From Chrysemys picta bellii (taxonomy: Eukaryota; Chordata; Testudines; Emydidae): a stretch of 64,000 bases of DNA. Below the pieces are notes generated by a model. It searched no databases. It was not told where the DNA came from and saw only the letters and a program-made list of their open reading frames with translations. Location: positions 127,758,943 through 127,822,942 of the forward strand of contig NC_088791.1 in NCBI RefSeq assembly GCF_011386835.1. Reading direction: 5' to 3'. This document shows positions 32,645-43,532 of the stretch, in pieces (the stretch's first letter is position 1; every line of letters begins with the position of its first letter). The translations under genes were made by a program, and so were the position numbers.

Positions 32645-35600
32645 ATGGAAAAAAGTAATTTATATTTTTATACCGGATTGGCGCTGGACCGGGTTAATAA
32701 CGCCCCCGCTGTTGGCTTTGATGCCCCGGCCGACAGTGTTAAATATATTAGGGGTGTGATCAGGGTCGCTGGACCAATGGATAAAATGGTGTGGACTATA
32801 ATGAAGTCTCATGAGAATGAGAGTGAGAATCAAGTCCTCCCAGTGGAGCATGGAGAGGAGGTAGAGGAGAATGTTTGTGATGATCGTGGTGAGAAGATTT
32901 TATCTATCTTACCGATGGTTTTTACAAGGGACACTTTTAATGATTTAACTATGGACAGTTTTAATCCAGCTTTTAAGTATTTAAGTACATTTGATGATCC
33001 ATATGTTAGGGAATCGGGATATCTTAATGCTCATTTAATTAATGGGTCTAGTTTATTAAATAGTTTTAGACCAAGTACTGATTTTAATAGGGATCGTAAT
33101 AAGGATCTTAACAGTACTGGTAGTAATATAAATATATTAGAAAGTAGTTCGTGGAAGGATGGGGTTTTTTATTTAGAGTATCCCGTTGATAGTTTTAATT
33201 GTCCAATATGTCCCCAGATATTACCAACATTTGGTAAATGGGCCAAACACATTAATGTGGTTCATAAAAGTAAAGCCATACGAGTTGTATGTAGTAAATG
33301 TGGAAAATCTTCTCAATATCGTAATATAGCTTGCCACTACCCCAAGTGCATACCCAAGAAGGCGGATACCCCAATGAAGAGCCATACGTGCTCGGTCTGT
33401 GGGCTTGGTTTTCATACTAGATCTGGATTGAGCCAACACTGTAGACATAGACACCCTGCTGTGAGGAATGAGCAAAGAAAAGAAGATATGGCTGCTAAAA
33501 GTAAGATCAAAGAGGGATCGATTAGATCTCGTATATGGACCAAAGATGAGGTTGCGCAGCTTATACAGTTGGAAAGGAAATATATTGGGAAAAGGAATAT
33601 AAATAAATGTATTGAGAGCGAGATGAGGACCAAAACGAATAAACAAATATCAGATAAAAGACGAGAATTAGCAAAGAAGAAGTTAGTGGTAACAGGAGAT
33701 AGGGAGGAAGTGACTGAGGTAGAGGACATTAGAGTAAATATATTAGAAATTCCGCCCCCAAGAGAGAGGATTTTACCACTAAAAGGACATCCAGAAGTGG
33801 ATTTAGTGGAGAAAATATGTGAACGGGGAAAACAAAGTAGGGAGGGAAGAGAAATAATAAATAGTTTAGGGGATATTGAAGGATTATTAAAGGAGGATTT
33901 AACAAAAGCTCTCGGATGGGCAATGTTGGAAAAATTATGTTATTCATTAGTAGAGGGAAAGGACCCTAGAAATGAAAGTCAAATAGAGTTGAGGAATAAA
34001 GGAAAAGGGAAGATGAGAAAGGAGGGGAGAAGGAAGCAATTTAATGCAAGTAGGAGATATGCTACAAAGAAAGCTAAGTATAAATTCTATCAACAATTAT
34101 TTGATAAGGATAGAAGAAGATTGACTCGCATTATAATGGGAGAGCCAGATAAGGCTAAGTGTGCTATCCCTATGAAAGAAATTGAGGAATACTATGTAAA
34201 TATTTTGGGAACAATTGGACATGGTAATATGATAGGGTGGCCATCATCCACAGAGAATGCGGATAATGATATATTAATGAATCCGATCTCTGTGGATGAG
34301 ATTAGAATAGCTTTAAGAGAAATAAGAAAAGATAGTGCTCCTGGCCCAGATAAAGTAAAAGTGAGCAATTTGTGGGATATTTTTAATTTAGACTCCTTAA
34401 TACTTACAAAAATTTGTAATATATGGTTTCTAAATAGACAGGTACCAGATGAATTTAAGAAAAATAGAACGATTTTAATACCAAAGACACAAGATGAGGA
34501 GGAAATGAAGAAGTTAACATCTTGGAGACCATTGACAATTGGGTCAGTTTGGATTAGAATCTATACCAAAATATTAGCAAAAAGACTGGTGGAAACAGTT
34601 AAGATATGTAGTAGACAAAAAGGGTTTATATCCGCCCCTGGGTGTGAGGAAAATATTGCTATATTAGATAATTTGATTAAAGGGGCTAAACGAAATGGGA
34701 ATGAAATTGCAATAGTGTTTGTAGATCTGGCTAAAGCATTTGATTCTGTGGGACACGGACATATAATAGCCGGGTTGAGAAGATTTGGTATAGATGAACA
34801 TTTTATAGATATTATTAGGGACCTTTATGATAATTGCACAACTAGGGTATGGGTGGGTGATGAAGCTACTGAGTCTATTTTAATTAGGAGGGGGGTCAAG
34901 CAGGGTGACCCGTTGTCCCCAATTTTGTTTAATATTGCTATGGATCCCCTTTTAACTAGATTAGAAGTAGAAGGAAGTGGTTTTTATGTTAAGGGTAATA
35001 GTGTCACGTCATTGGCTTTTGCCGATGATGTGGCAATTTTAAGTAGCTCATATAAAGGAATGATCAAAAATTTGGGTATCTTAGAGGAGTTTTGTAAAAA
35101 TACTAATCTCTCTGTTAATGTGAAGAAAACGAAAGGCTTTCATATTTTAACTAAACATAAAACCTATGTAGTTAATCCTAAGGATAATTGGCAGATAGGG
35201 TCAGAGGAGATTGAATATGTTCAACCAGGGGATTTTGAAAAATATTTAGGAGCTAGAATAGATCCCTGGATAGGTGTAGGGGGACCGGTACTTAAAGAAA
35301 AATTGAAAGATTGGAGTGAGAATTTAATTAAGGCCCCATTAAAACCGGCCCCAAAAATATTAATTTTACAGACATACATCTTACCGAAGCTATTTTATAA
35401 TCTTCTTTTAATAGAACCCCCTTTTAATCTTTTAGATGATCTTGATGTGTTAGTTAGAAAAATAGTTAAAGAGATTTTACATTTACCTCAGTGTACCACA
35501 GATGGGATATTTTATTCTAGAGGTAGGGATGGTGGTTTAGCTCTCACTACGTTTAGTGTGCAAATCCCAAATATGTTAATTCGTAAATGGAGGAGACATA

Positions 35601-36427
35601 TTGTCTCGAGAGATGATTGGATGGACCTATCTTATCTAAATGCAGGAGAAAATCTTGTGGATAAAATATTGTTATTTAGTGCAGTAACATCTCATCCCAA
35701 GAAATGGAGGGAAGAGGAATTTTTAAGATGGTCGGAACTGAGATGTCAGGGAATAGGGATAAAATATTTTAAAAATGATTTAATTAGTAATTCGATTTTT
35801 AGAAACTCTAGTAAAGTTAAATCGTCAGTGTATATCGCAGCATTGCAGCTTAGGGCAAATATTTATCCTACTAGGGAGACATTAGCAAGAGGAAGAGGAG
35901 GTGTGAATGCTCTTTGTAGATGGTGCGGTAAAGTGCGGGAGACTGTTCCCCATATCTCAGGACAATGTTATAAGACTAAGAATGCTAGGATAAAAAGGCA
36001 TAATAGAGTAGTGTCTGCAGTTGTAGATAAGGTTGGTAAATTAGGGTGGAAGGCAATAATAGAGCCCCATTTGAGAAATAGTAAGGGTGAGTTAAGAAAG
36101 CCGGATATTATATTTATAAAAGGAGATACAGCAGTGGTGGTTGATGTTACAGTGCGATGGGAGGATAATGCCGGAAGTTTGGAACAAGCCCACAGTGAGA
36201 AGGTGGCTTATTATCTTGAGTTAGAGGAAGAAATTAAAAACTTAACGGGAGGTAAAAATATCCACTTCTTTGGTTTTGTGCTTGGGGCGCGTGGCAAGTG
36301 GAGTGAAGGGAATAATGATTTGTTACAATTATTGGGAATGGACAGAAGTAAAAATTTTAAGGAGAGTATATGTAGACTTGTTTTATATTCCATTATTGGT
36401 ATGATGGCTATATTCAGTGACAGGTAA
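32645..36427 (+). CDS. R2-type retrotransposon protein (ZnF-Myb-RT-RLE), intact
   Basis: 1260 residues, in the usual range for R2 proteins. In order: three zinc fingers, CCHH (C186, C189, H202, H207), CCHC (C216, C219, C230 or H231, C235) and CCHH (C249, C252, H265, H270), the three-finger arrangement of R2 clade A; a Myb-like segment (about 295-342, W298); a reverse transcriptase (about 550-880) with V-F-V-D-L-A-K-A-F-D (D694), Q-G-D-P-L-S-P and F-A-D-D (D794, D795); a C-terminal zinc knuckle (C1091, C1094, H1103, C1108); and a restriction-like endonuclease with K-P-D (D1154) and V-V-D-V-T-V (D1167). The fingers and Myb bind target DNA; the endonuclease nicks it and the RT primes there. The ATG is the first in frame, but the frame is open upstream to 32510. 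No stops or frameshifts. Functional status unknown; sense is opposite to WNT7B. Confidence 0.95.
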   Translation: MEKSNLYFYTGLALDRVNNAPAVGFDAPADSVKYIRGVIRVAGPMDKMVWTIMKSHENESENQVLPVEHGEEVEENVCDDRGEKILSILPMVFTRDTFNDLTMDSFNPAFKYLSTFDDPYVRESGYLNAHLINGSSLLNSFRPSTDFNRDRNKDLNSTGSNINILESSSWKDGVFYLEYPVDSFNCPICPQILPTFGKWAKHINVVHKSKAIRVVCSKCGKSSQYRNIACHYPKCIPKKADTPMKSHTCSVCGLGFHTRSGLSQHCRHRHPAVRNEQRKEDMAAKSKIKEGSIRSRIWTKDEVAQLIQLERKYIGKRNINKCIESEMRTKTNKQISDKRRELAKKKLVVTGDREEVTEVEDIRVNILEIPPPRERILPLKGHPEVDLVEKICERGKQSREGREIINSLGDIEGLLKEDLTKALGWAMLEKLCYSLVEGKDPRNESQIELRNKGKGKMRKEGRRKQFNASRRYATKKAKYKFYQQLFDKDRRRLTRIIMGEPDKAKCAIPMKEIEEYYVNILGTIGHGNMIGWPSSTENADNDILMNPISVDEIRIALREIRKDSAPGPDKVKVSNLWDIFNLDSLILTKICNIWFLNRQVPDEFKKNRTILIPKTQDEEEMKKLTSWRPLTIGSVWIRIYTKILAKRLVETVKICSRQKGFISAPGCEENIAILDNLIKGAKRNGNEIAIVFVDLAKAFDSVGHGHIIAGLRRFGIDEHFIDIIRDLYDNCTTRVWVGDEATESILIRRGVKQGDPLSPILFNIAMDPLLTRLEVEGSGFYVKGNSVTSLAFADDVAILSSSYKGMIKNLGILEEFCKNTNLSVNVKKTKGFHILTKHKTYVVNPKDNWQIGSEEIEYVQPGDFEKYLGARIDPWIGVGGPVLKEKLKDWSENLIKAPLKPAPKILILQTYILPKLFYNLLLIEPPFNLLDDLDVLVRKIVKEILHLPQCTTDGIFYSRGRDGGLALTTFSVQIPNMLIRKWRRHIVSRDDWMDLSYLNAGENLVDKILLFSAVTSHPKKWREEEFLRWSELRCQGIGIKYFKNDLISNSIFRNSSKVKSSVYIAALQLRANIYPTRETLARGRGGVNALCRWCGKVRETVPHISGQCYKTKNARIKRHNRVVSAVVDKVGKLGWKAIIEPHLRNSKGELRKPDIIFIKGDTAVVVDVTVRWEDNAGSLEQAHSEKVAYYLELEEEIKNLTGGKNIHFFGFVLGARGKWSEGNNDLLQLLGMDRSKNFKESICRLVLYSIIGMMAIFSDR

Positions 36428-36716
36428 AGATCCCGGAGTTTCCATTCCGTGTATCTTGCCAAAACTAAATTTTAGCTATTTTGGTTTCCATGCTCTAAAT
36501 TTTCAAATTTTTAATATTGTTTTGAACATTAACATATTTAGTGTTATTTAATATCTGCCCTTCAATAGAATGGTTTTAACTATATAATAAATACTTATTA
36601 ATGGATGAAATTCCAATTTAAATTATTAGTTTATTTTTTTTTTTAACTACTGGATGTGGATGCGGACTGGCCGCGTATAGTAACCAGGAAAGGGCAGGTA
36701 GTCACGCCTGTACATA
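36428..36716 (+). other. R2 3' UTR
   Basis: AT-rich for the first 200 bp, then a distinct tail ('gatgcggactggccgcgtat', 'gtcacgcctgtacataaa') before the G-rich host repeat. In R2 the 3' UTR RNA is the structure bound by the reverse transcriptase. No poly-A and no 28S sequence at the junction. Confidence 0.75.
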
Positions 36717-37305
36717 AATAGGGGGTGGAGTCCTGGGGGGCAGTTAGGAGCAGGGGTCCCAGGAGGGGGCGGTCAGGGGACAAGGAGCAGGGGGTGGGGG
36801 GTTGGGAGTTCTGGGGGGGGGCTGTCAGGGAGCAGGAGTGGGGAGAGGGATTGGAGCAGTCAGGGGACAGGGAGCAGAGGGGTTTAGATGGGTTGGGAGT
36901 TCTGGGGGGGAGCTGTTAGGGGGCAGGAGTGGGGAGAGGGATTGGAGCAGTCAGGGGACAGGGAGCAGAGGGGTTTAGATGGGTCGGGAGTTCTGGGGGG
37001 GACTGTCAGGGGGTGGGGAGTGGTTGGATGGGGCGTGGGAGTCACAGGGGTCTGTCTGGGGGTGGGGGTGTGGATAAGGGTTGGGGCAGTCAGGGGACAA
37101 GAGGCAGGGAGGCTTAGATAGGGGGTGGAGTCCTGGGGGGCAGTTAGGGGCAGGGGTCCCAGGAGGGGGCAGTCAGGGGACAAGGAACGGGGGGAGGGTT
37201 GGGGATTCTGGGGGGGCGGGAAGTGGGAGGGGCAGGGGCGGGGCTAGGGCGGGGCTCCTCCCGTCCTCTTTTTTGCTTGCTGAAATATGGTAACCCTATC
37301 ACTGA

Positions 37306-37452
37306 GTACATTTTGATAGGAAATTTTTTCAGTCCAAAATTTTAGACCAGTTCTAATCACTAAAGCAGTATATACGCATTTATAGGACCATACTGTCTTT
37401 TACAGCACTCTGGCAATGTAAAGGATCCTTAAAACTTTTACACTGTTTTATA
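37306..37452. other. Intronic sequence, no gene
   Basis: It continues the AT-rich sequence interrupted by the TIR element. Nothing recognised. Confidence 0.4.
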
Positions 37453-37885
37453 CTCCTGGGGGAATTCACAAAGACAGTGGGAATAATTCACTAAGCAGGC
37501 AGGCTGCTACATTCTGCTCTGTCTGAGGGGACAGAGCATGCCCTACTACACCTACCTCCTCAGAAACACCCTGAAGCCCTGCCCCTCCATGCCGAGCATG
37601 CTGCAATAGCAAGTGAGAGGGACAGAGTGTCTCTCTCTCTCTCTCACACAAATGCACCCCCCTCCTGGTGGTGGTTTACGTCTCTACCGGCTGCTCCAGG
37701 CGCCCAAACCAACCTGCCTGCACTGCTGGGGTGGGGCACGTGACCGCTCTTGAGCTTTCCTTTGCTTCCCCTCCAGAAGTAATTTTTCTGCTAGAAAGCA
37801 AAGAAATCTGTGGGGGGGTGGGGAGGGGAAATGAATTCTGTGCACACACAGTGACTCAGAATTCGTCCAGGACTAAGTGGCACTA
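37453..37885. repeat. DNA-transposon-like repeat, CTCCTGGGGGAATTC end
   Basis: It starts with 'actcctgggggaattcac' and ends with 'cagaattcgtccaggacta', an approximate inverted pair. It includes a (CT)n run at 37629-37644. It is related to the piece at 31318-31560. No coding frame. Confidence 0.45.
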
Positions 37886-37969
37886 TTAACCCATTTTCCG
37901 GTCTCAGAAAGTTTCCTAAAGAACAATGTATTAATCAATATTCATACATCCAAAAGTTTAAAATATTTT

Positions 37970-39590
37970 CAGCTACATAGGAATAGCTATACTGGATCAG
38001 ACCCAAGATCTATCTAGTCTCCAGCAGTGGCCAGAGGAAGAGCCCTGCAATAGTCCGATGTGGGATAATCTCTCCCCACATTATGTTTCATCCTGGTCTC
38101 TAACAGAGATTGGCTTAAGCTTTGATGCATGAGGTTTTATATCCCTTCTAAATTTTTGTTATCATTTATTATGATAGCTCTGCTATTCTTGCTATTCATA
38201 TAAATACCCAATCCCTTTTTGAATCTTGTGAAGTTCTTGGTCTCAACAGCTTCCTGTGGAAATGAGTATCACAGTTCAACTACATGCCCTTTGGAAAAGT
38301 AATTCCTTTTATTAGTTTAGAATTTCCCAGCTCCTTCATTTCATTCAATGTCCCCTTGTTCTCGTGTTATGAGACAGGGAGAACAGAAGCTCTAGAGCAC
38401 TTATTATTTTGTGTACTTTCATCATGTCCTGTCTTAGTCATCTAGTTTCTATGGTATACAAGCCCAATCCTTTCAATTTCTCTTTTATATAAAAGTTTCA
38501 CAATGCCTTTGATCATTTTCATCATTTTTCTCAAAATCCCCTCTAGTTCTGCAATATCCTTTTTGAGATGGGGTAACCTGTATTGCACACACAGTACTGA
38601 GACTGCACCATTGATTTATAGAAAGGCATTATGTTTTCCATATTATTCACCATCCCATTCCTTCGGCATCCTAGCACCATCTTTGCCTTTTTTGCCTCCA
38701 GTAGCACTTCAGCCAAGGTCTTTGTTAAGATGTCTACAGTAACACCCACGTTCCTTTCTTAAAGGTGTATGAGTAGTTTGAATTTTTCCTTCCAATGTGC
38801 ATTACTTTGCATTTATTGACATTGAATTTCATTTGCCATCAAGTTGCCCATTCATCTTGCTTGTTTAGATTTCTATGAAGTTCCTCGTATTCTTGTCTGG
38901 CCCTGACTAACCTAAATAACTTTGTGTCATCTTCACATTTTGCTACTTCACTACTCGCACCCTTTCCAAATGATCAATAAATATATTAAACAACATGGGA
39001 CCTAGTATGGAACCTTGAGGCACGTCCACTGTTAACATTTTGCCATGATAAAAATTGACCATTTAATCCGCCTCTTTGCTTTCGCGTGTTGGCTAGTTTT
39101 TGCTCCATGGCAATACTTTGCCTCTCACCTCATGACTACTTAGTTTATTTAGTAGCCTCTTGTGTGGAACCTTGTCAAAGACCTTTGCAAAGTCTACAAC
39201 AACACTACAAACAATTTATTTAGATGTGTTGGTCCCAGGATAGGAGAGAGACAAGGTGGGTGAAGAAGAGCTCTGTGGAGCTTGAAAGCATGTCTCTCTC
39301 ACCAACAGAAGTTGGTACAATAAAAGATATTACTTCACCCACCTAAATAGTCAACCTCTTCTCCTCTATTCACCATTTTATGAATAGATTCAAAGAATTC
39401 TAAGCAATTTGTGAGTCACAAGTTTCCTTTTCCATGCCGGTTAAACCCTATGGTATCATGAATTTCCAGGTGTTTTGTTATTCTGTTTGTAATTATTATT
39501 TCAACTAATTTACCAGCTTCAGATGTAAGGCTTACCATTTTATAATTCCCTGGATCACCTCTGGAGCCTTCTTAAGCCATTTTCAGATTT
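37970..39590 (-). pseudogene. Old CR1-like LINE, RT region, sense with WNT7B
   Basis: On the minus strand, reading from 39590: D-P-G-N-Y-K then S-L-T-S (39570-39530), G-F-N-R-H-G-K-G-N-L (about 39440), D-F-A-K-V-F-D-K-V-P-H (about 39215-39175), a decayed F-A-D-D box (C-E-D-D-T-K-L-F, about 38935) and, in 38749-38543, the C-terminal block ending V-Q-S-Q-Y-C-V. The 3' UTR runs to about 37975 ('tatactggatcagacccaag' complement). Many stops; no endonuclease or ORF1. A PLE fragment is nested at about 39225-39350. Confidence 0.82.
39225..39350. repeat. PLE end fragment, inverted pair, nested in LINE
   Basis: The left part (gtgttggtcccaggatag, gagagacaaggtgggtgaag) is the complement of the repeat seen at 195-236. 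The right part ('tctctctcaccaacagaagt', 'ataaaagatattacttcacc') is the same repeat in direct orientation. The two orientations meet near 39265, like the inverted-end PLE at 18.5-19.3 kb. Confidence 0.6.
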
Positions 39591-40440
39591 TTTCTTCTTG
39601 CTTTTACTTTTATTGTACATCTGTGTGTGCCCCTTCCTCCCCTTTCATTGTTCTGTCTTCATTCTAATGCTTCAGCTACAAGTTATTCCATCTCTTCGCT
39701 TTCATGCTCCATTTATGATTTCTCTGTTCTCTCTCTCTTTCTCCATGTTTTTTCAGTTTCCCTTTCCTCCCTCTATTCTCTTAATCTTCCTCTCGCTCAT
39801 TCCTTCTTCAGTCTCTCCTTTTCCCTATTCACTGCCCTCCTTCATTCTTTATCTCTGTGCCCCACCCCAATCTCCCCATTTCTTTCTTGACTTCCTCAGT
39901 CTCTGAATAACACTCCTCTAGTCCATTCTATCACTAATGCCTTTCCATTCATGTTACCACTCATTTATACCCACACTTTGCCACACAACACACACATGCC
40001 TTGCAAGATATATACCTCCGCACTCCGTCAGGCATGCATGCATACTACTCTGCCACACGTGTGTGTGTGTGTGTGTATAGATAGATAGATACATTGTGCC
40101 TCATATATGCCTACTTTTCCATACATACATACATACACACACACACTATCTGCCACAAACTCTGCAAACAAGGGCCATCTACAATATTCTCCCTCTAAGC
40201 AGGGGATAAGGGCCCATGATTTTCAACCCCAAATCAAGGTAGATGACCTAATATTCTATCATCTTTTCTCCTTTTCTCCTTCCCATTGAACTACCTCCCT
40301 ATCCCATCCCCATCAAGGGGGGAATGCTTTTCTCTACCCCAACCTGTGTTGGTCTGAAACTGAGCTGGGCAGGGACATATGGACTAGGAATAGCTGCAGT
40401 ATGAGCCAACTGGCAGGAAGGGAGTGTTGAAGGATCTTAC
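39591..40440. other. Pyrimidine-rich intronic DNA with microsatellites, no gene
   Basis: 39600-39900 is strongly C/T-rich, so its open frames on plus (39598-39906) are serine/leucine-rich artefacts. Simple repeats: (GT)n at about 40058-40075, (ATAG)n at 40078-40092, (CATA)n/(CA)n at 40118-40146. Confidence 0.6.
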
Positions 40441-40570
40441 CCAGGGTATGCCCACACTGCAATCAGAGGTGTGATTGCAGAACCTTAGATGTACCCAAGT
40501 TAGCTTTAAGCTAGCTTTAACCTAGCTAGCTCTGGTAACGATAGCAGTGAAGGTGTGTCAGAATGGACTT
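40441..40570. repeat. MITE fragment with TGCCCACACTGCAA end
   Basis: 'ggtatgcccacactgcaatc' at the left and 'tagcagtgaaggtgtgtca' at the right are imperfect inverses, with an internal 'agctagctttaacctagcta' palindrome. Termini are eroded. Confidence 0.5.
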
Positions 40571-42260
40571 CCAGTCAGGCTGACTGCCTGAATACGTACT
40601 TCAGTGCAGCACTTATTATACTTGGCACATATACATTTCTAGGAAATCTATATTGAGCAACAGCAGCTGCCATGGCAGAGGGTGGGGAGGGTTGATAAAT
40701 TGGGAACCCTCAGGGCTTTATCAGTTTCGGCTTCTGAATGCTGCAGCTGCCCCTATGTGCACTATTACCATTAATTTCTTAATTCAAGCCCCAAGTTGCA
40801 AAACCATCACATGTTCACACCCCAGTTTAAGTTCCAAAGCACAAGTAAATAGATTGATAGGGCTCAACAACCAGATACTCCTGGTTCAGCCAGAACAAAG
40901 GAATTAGGTTAACACATGTTGGCATGGATAGTCTGACTCCTACTGCTTCTGGCTTGGCAAAGGGTAAGCAAAATATGACTATGTGAGCAGGAAAAAAAAA
41001 AAGAGGCTGATAAGTTTTTTGTGAACTCTTTGCCCAATTGTGTATTTTGCTTGTTCTTCTTATTCAGTGCTGTCCTTGTTTCAGGTTGTAATAATGTGTG
41101 TTCATATAGTCAGCATTCAGTCTCCCAATCTGGTTCTATTTATGCTAAATTTTTGGAATGTCCATCCCTATCAGGATGTTCTCTCTAATATACTCAATAA
41201 AGCTTGCTCAGTGTTTCAAGTGTGCTTACCTATTTAAACCTCGCCAGTTCTCTTGCTAGCCCTATTGGGATGCACCGAATCTAATAAATAAAATAGAATT
41301 TATACCGAAGAAATTCTACAGGTGTGGAGTCACAGGCAGCTTCACACTATCAACAGTGTATCAAGATTTCACCATTGAACAACAGATGTCAGTGAGATAG
41401 CAGAAAAGCTTCCCCTTAAACATTAAATCCCCCAAACCACTAGCACTTGAAGAGGTTCAGGCATTTCTCTCTTCCCAGTAGGCAGCAGCAAGGAAGTGTC
41501 TGTGTAATTAGGTGGCTTGATGTCATTCTGATGCAATTAATGTTAAGAATAAAACTCAAATTACCCCCATCACTTGGAGTTTTGCTAGTTTGAGGATTGT
41601 CAACCTCTTTCCCCTTCTGGAGCCCTTCTTTTTGTGCAACAGTGAGAGAAATGAAAGATTATGCCGGTATCCAACAAAATTATAGTCATTTTGCATGACC
41701 AGAAAATTGCTTCAGGTGTAAAAGGGACTAAAAGAGAAAAACTTTTCTCAGGATGAATGTAGAAATATCTTAGTACAAGTGTAGAAAGAAACACTGACAA
41801 GTGAGATTGCATGAATGCTAAAATTCTTGGATAGGATGAGTGAACGAGTTCAGATATAGCAATACCTCTTCACCCCTGACCTTCCCCTAGCCAAACTCAA
41901 ATGCAGCGAAACCTTTTCTGAGCTCCAGAAAAGTTCAGATAATATTTTCTCCCATTTGTTTCCGTTTTTGCACTCTTCTGCACTTCTGTGTTTTTGTGTG
42001 ACGTGGAAGTGTCAAGACACAATGAGCTGGTATAAATCTGCTCCACTAAAGTCAGTGGAGTTATACTGGCTTACAGCAGTTTGGGAAATGGCCCATCGTG
42101 CCCATGAGATTTTCAGCCCAGCGTCAAACTCAAAGGCTTTGCATAATTGTTGGGTGAACATTCAGATCAATGCTTGTTTGAACCAAACATCAGCTTTTTG
42201 AGATTCACTCCTCACTAGTGTTAGAGGGAAGGCCTTCCTCCCGCAAGACAACCCAAGCAC
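40571..42260. other. Intronic sequence, no gene
   Basis: AT-rich with a poly-A run at about 40992-41002. The open frames found here are short and without domains. At 42030-42080 there is wording of an old palindromic MITE ('ctaaagtcagtggagttata'). Confidence 0.45.
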
Positions 42261-42268
42261 CATCTGAG

Positions 42269-42392
42269 TAGAATGACCAGATAGCAAATGTGTAAAATCA
42301 GGACAGGAGGTGGGGCGTAATAGGCGCCTATATAAGAAAAAGCCCCGAATATCGGGACTGTTCCTCTAAAATCAGAACATCTGGTCACCCTA
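42269..42392 (+). mobile_element. hAT-type MITE, TAGGGTGACC family, copy 3
   Basis: A 124-bp relative of the elements at 3939 and 4245. Termini TAGAATGACCAGAT and ATCTGGTCACCCTA; flanking 8-mers CATCTGAG and CATATGAA match at 6 of 8 positions, so this copy is older. Confidence 0.85.
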
Positions 42393-43532
42393 CATATGAA
42401 CCCTTCATTCCTCACATGGGCAGTGAATAAAGATATGTCATTCTTTCACAGTGTTACAAAAATCACTGATTGAACACCACAGGCCAAATTCGACTTTTGG
42501 TTCCCCTATGTGACTGACTACCGTTATTAAAATCAAGCACAGATATCACCGAGATCAGAATTTGACCCAGGGAAGATATATTACAGCTACACAAAGGAAG
42601 GGGACTGTAGTATTTTCAGGGACGTGTGGGACTATATGCTTTCTTTCTAGCACATTGATTCAATGCAACATTGTGATAACCAGATACAACAAACCCATAC
42701 ACTTGCATGTAAACAACAAACTGTGCAATTGATGGTGCTAGGGCAGCTTTTGAGGGACAGATAAAGGGAAAGATATCTGACCAGATGACAGTGACAATGT
42801 CAATGTTGGAGATATAGGCAGTTATTTTGTAAGATCTCTCCTCATGAAATAATATCACACATAGAATTGGTGGAAAGTGATAACACATGATACTGACTAT
42901 CCTGTAAGAGTTTGTTAGGCCATGTCCTATATACCAAGTTTTTTTTTTTTAATGTTTTTCACTTCAGATAATTTGTAGCGTCATCTTCACATGATAAAAA
43001 TCTGAGTAGAATATTTTTGTGTCACTTCTCTGTACTGGATGGTCAGCTGGGTATCATAGGCAATGTATTGCTAACAGCTAATTGAGATTCTCCTATTGCT
43101 GTTGGGGTCTGTGTTTTTGGAGCTGATTTCAGTTCCATTCCCAGCATGACTGTGGAATTCTGACTCGTCAGAGTGTGCAGCACAGTAACAATCCTGAAGT
43201 CCTAAATGCCTACAAATTTGTTATGAAATTATGGGATGAAATTGACGCAGGTGACTGCTGCCCCTACAGAATATTCTAGTCATTTTCATGTGTGGATTGG
43301 TATGAATAATGAAAGACACAACCTAGAAATCTCTAGATGTTTTCAATTACTAAAAATAGGGTTAGATAAGATCAGAAAAAGTGCCCCTGTTGTTCTGGAG
43401 GGTGCGTTGGTTTATTTTGTGTGGCGTGTAAATGCCTTATAGCATTACATCACTAAAGCACTGCAAGGGGAGAGCCAAAAGGCGAGCAGTCCCAATTTAT
43501 TATTATTAACACTATTTTAAAGAATCCCTTAC
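42393..43532. other. Intron next to the WNT7B exon, no gene
   Basis: The 1.1 kb downstream (in gene sense) of the exon. A poly-T run is at 42942-42951. No obvious repeat in the 300 bp next to the splice donor. Possible intronic regulatory DNA cannot be judged by eye. Confidence 0.45.

Larger units (their letters stand above)
32208..36724 (+). mobile_element. R2-type non-LTR retrotransposon, nested, not in 28S rDNA
   Basis: The element comprises a 5' UTR of about 430 bp, an intact 1260-codon ORF and a 3' UTR of about 290 bp. It lies inside the G-rich TIR element: host repeat words are on both sides. A candidate duplication AATAGGGG occurs at 32208-32215 and 36717-36724, which would place the element at about 32216-36716. 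Nothing of the conserved 28S target is visible at either junction. The AT-rich composition of the ORF contrasts sharply with the GC-rich host. The 5' UTR has tandem 21-bp repeats just before the ORF. No poly-A tail, as expected for R2. Confidence 0.88.
31678..37298 (+). mobile_element. TIR element, TAGGGTTACCAT family, copy 1, hosts the R2
   Basis: Termini TAGGGTTACCAT (31678-31689) and ATGGTAACCCTA (37287-37298) are bounded by a perfect 7-bp duplication TCACTGA (31671-31677 and 37299-37305). Excluding the nested R2 the element is about 1.1 kb: a left arm (31678-32207) and a right arm (36717-37298) of G-rich degenerate tandem repeats ('gggtcccaggagggggcagt', 'gggacaaggaac' recur on both sides). 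There is no transposase. A related copy in opposite orientation is at 49298-50024, also with a 7-bp duplication. hAT gives 8 bp, so the superfamily is open. Confidence 0.88.

Noticed and set aside
39598..39906. Leucine/serine/proline-rich open frame of 102 codons
   Set aside because: It lies in a polypyrimidine tract, and two overlapping frames show the same bias.
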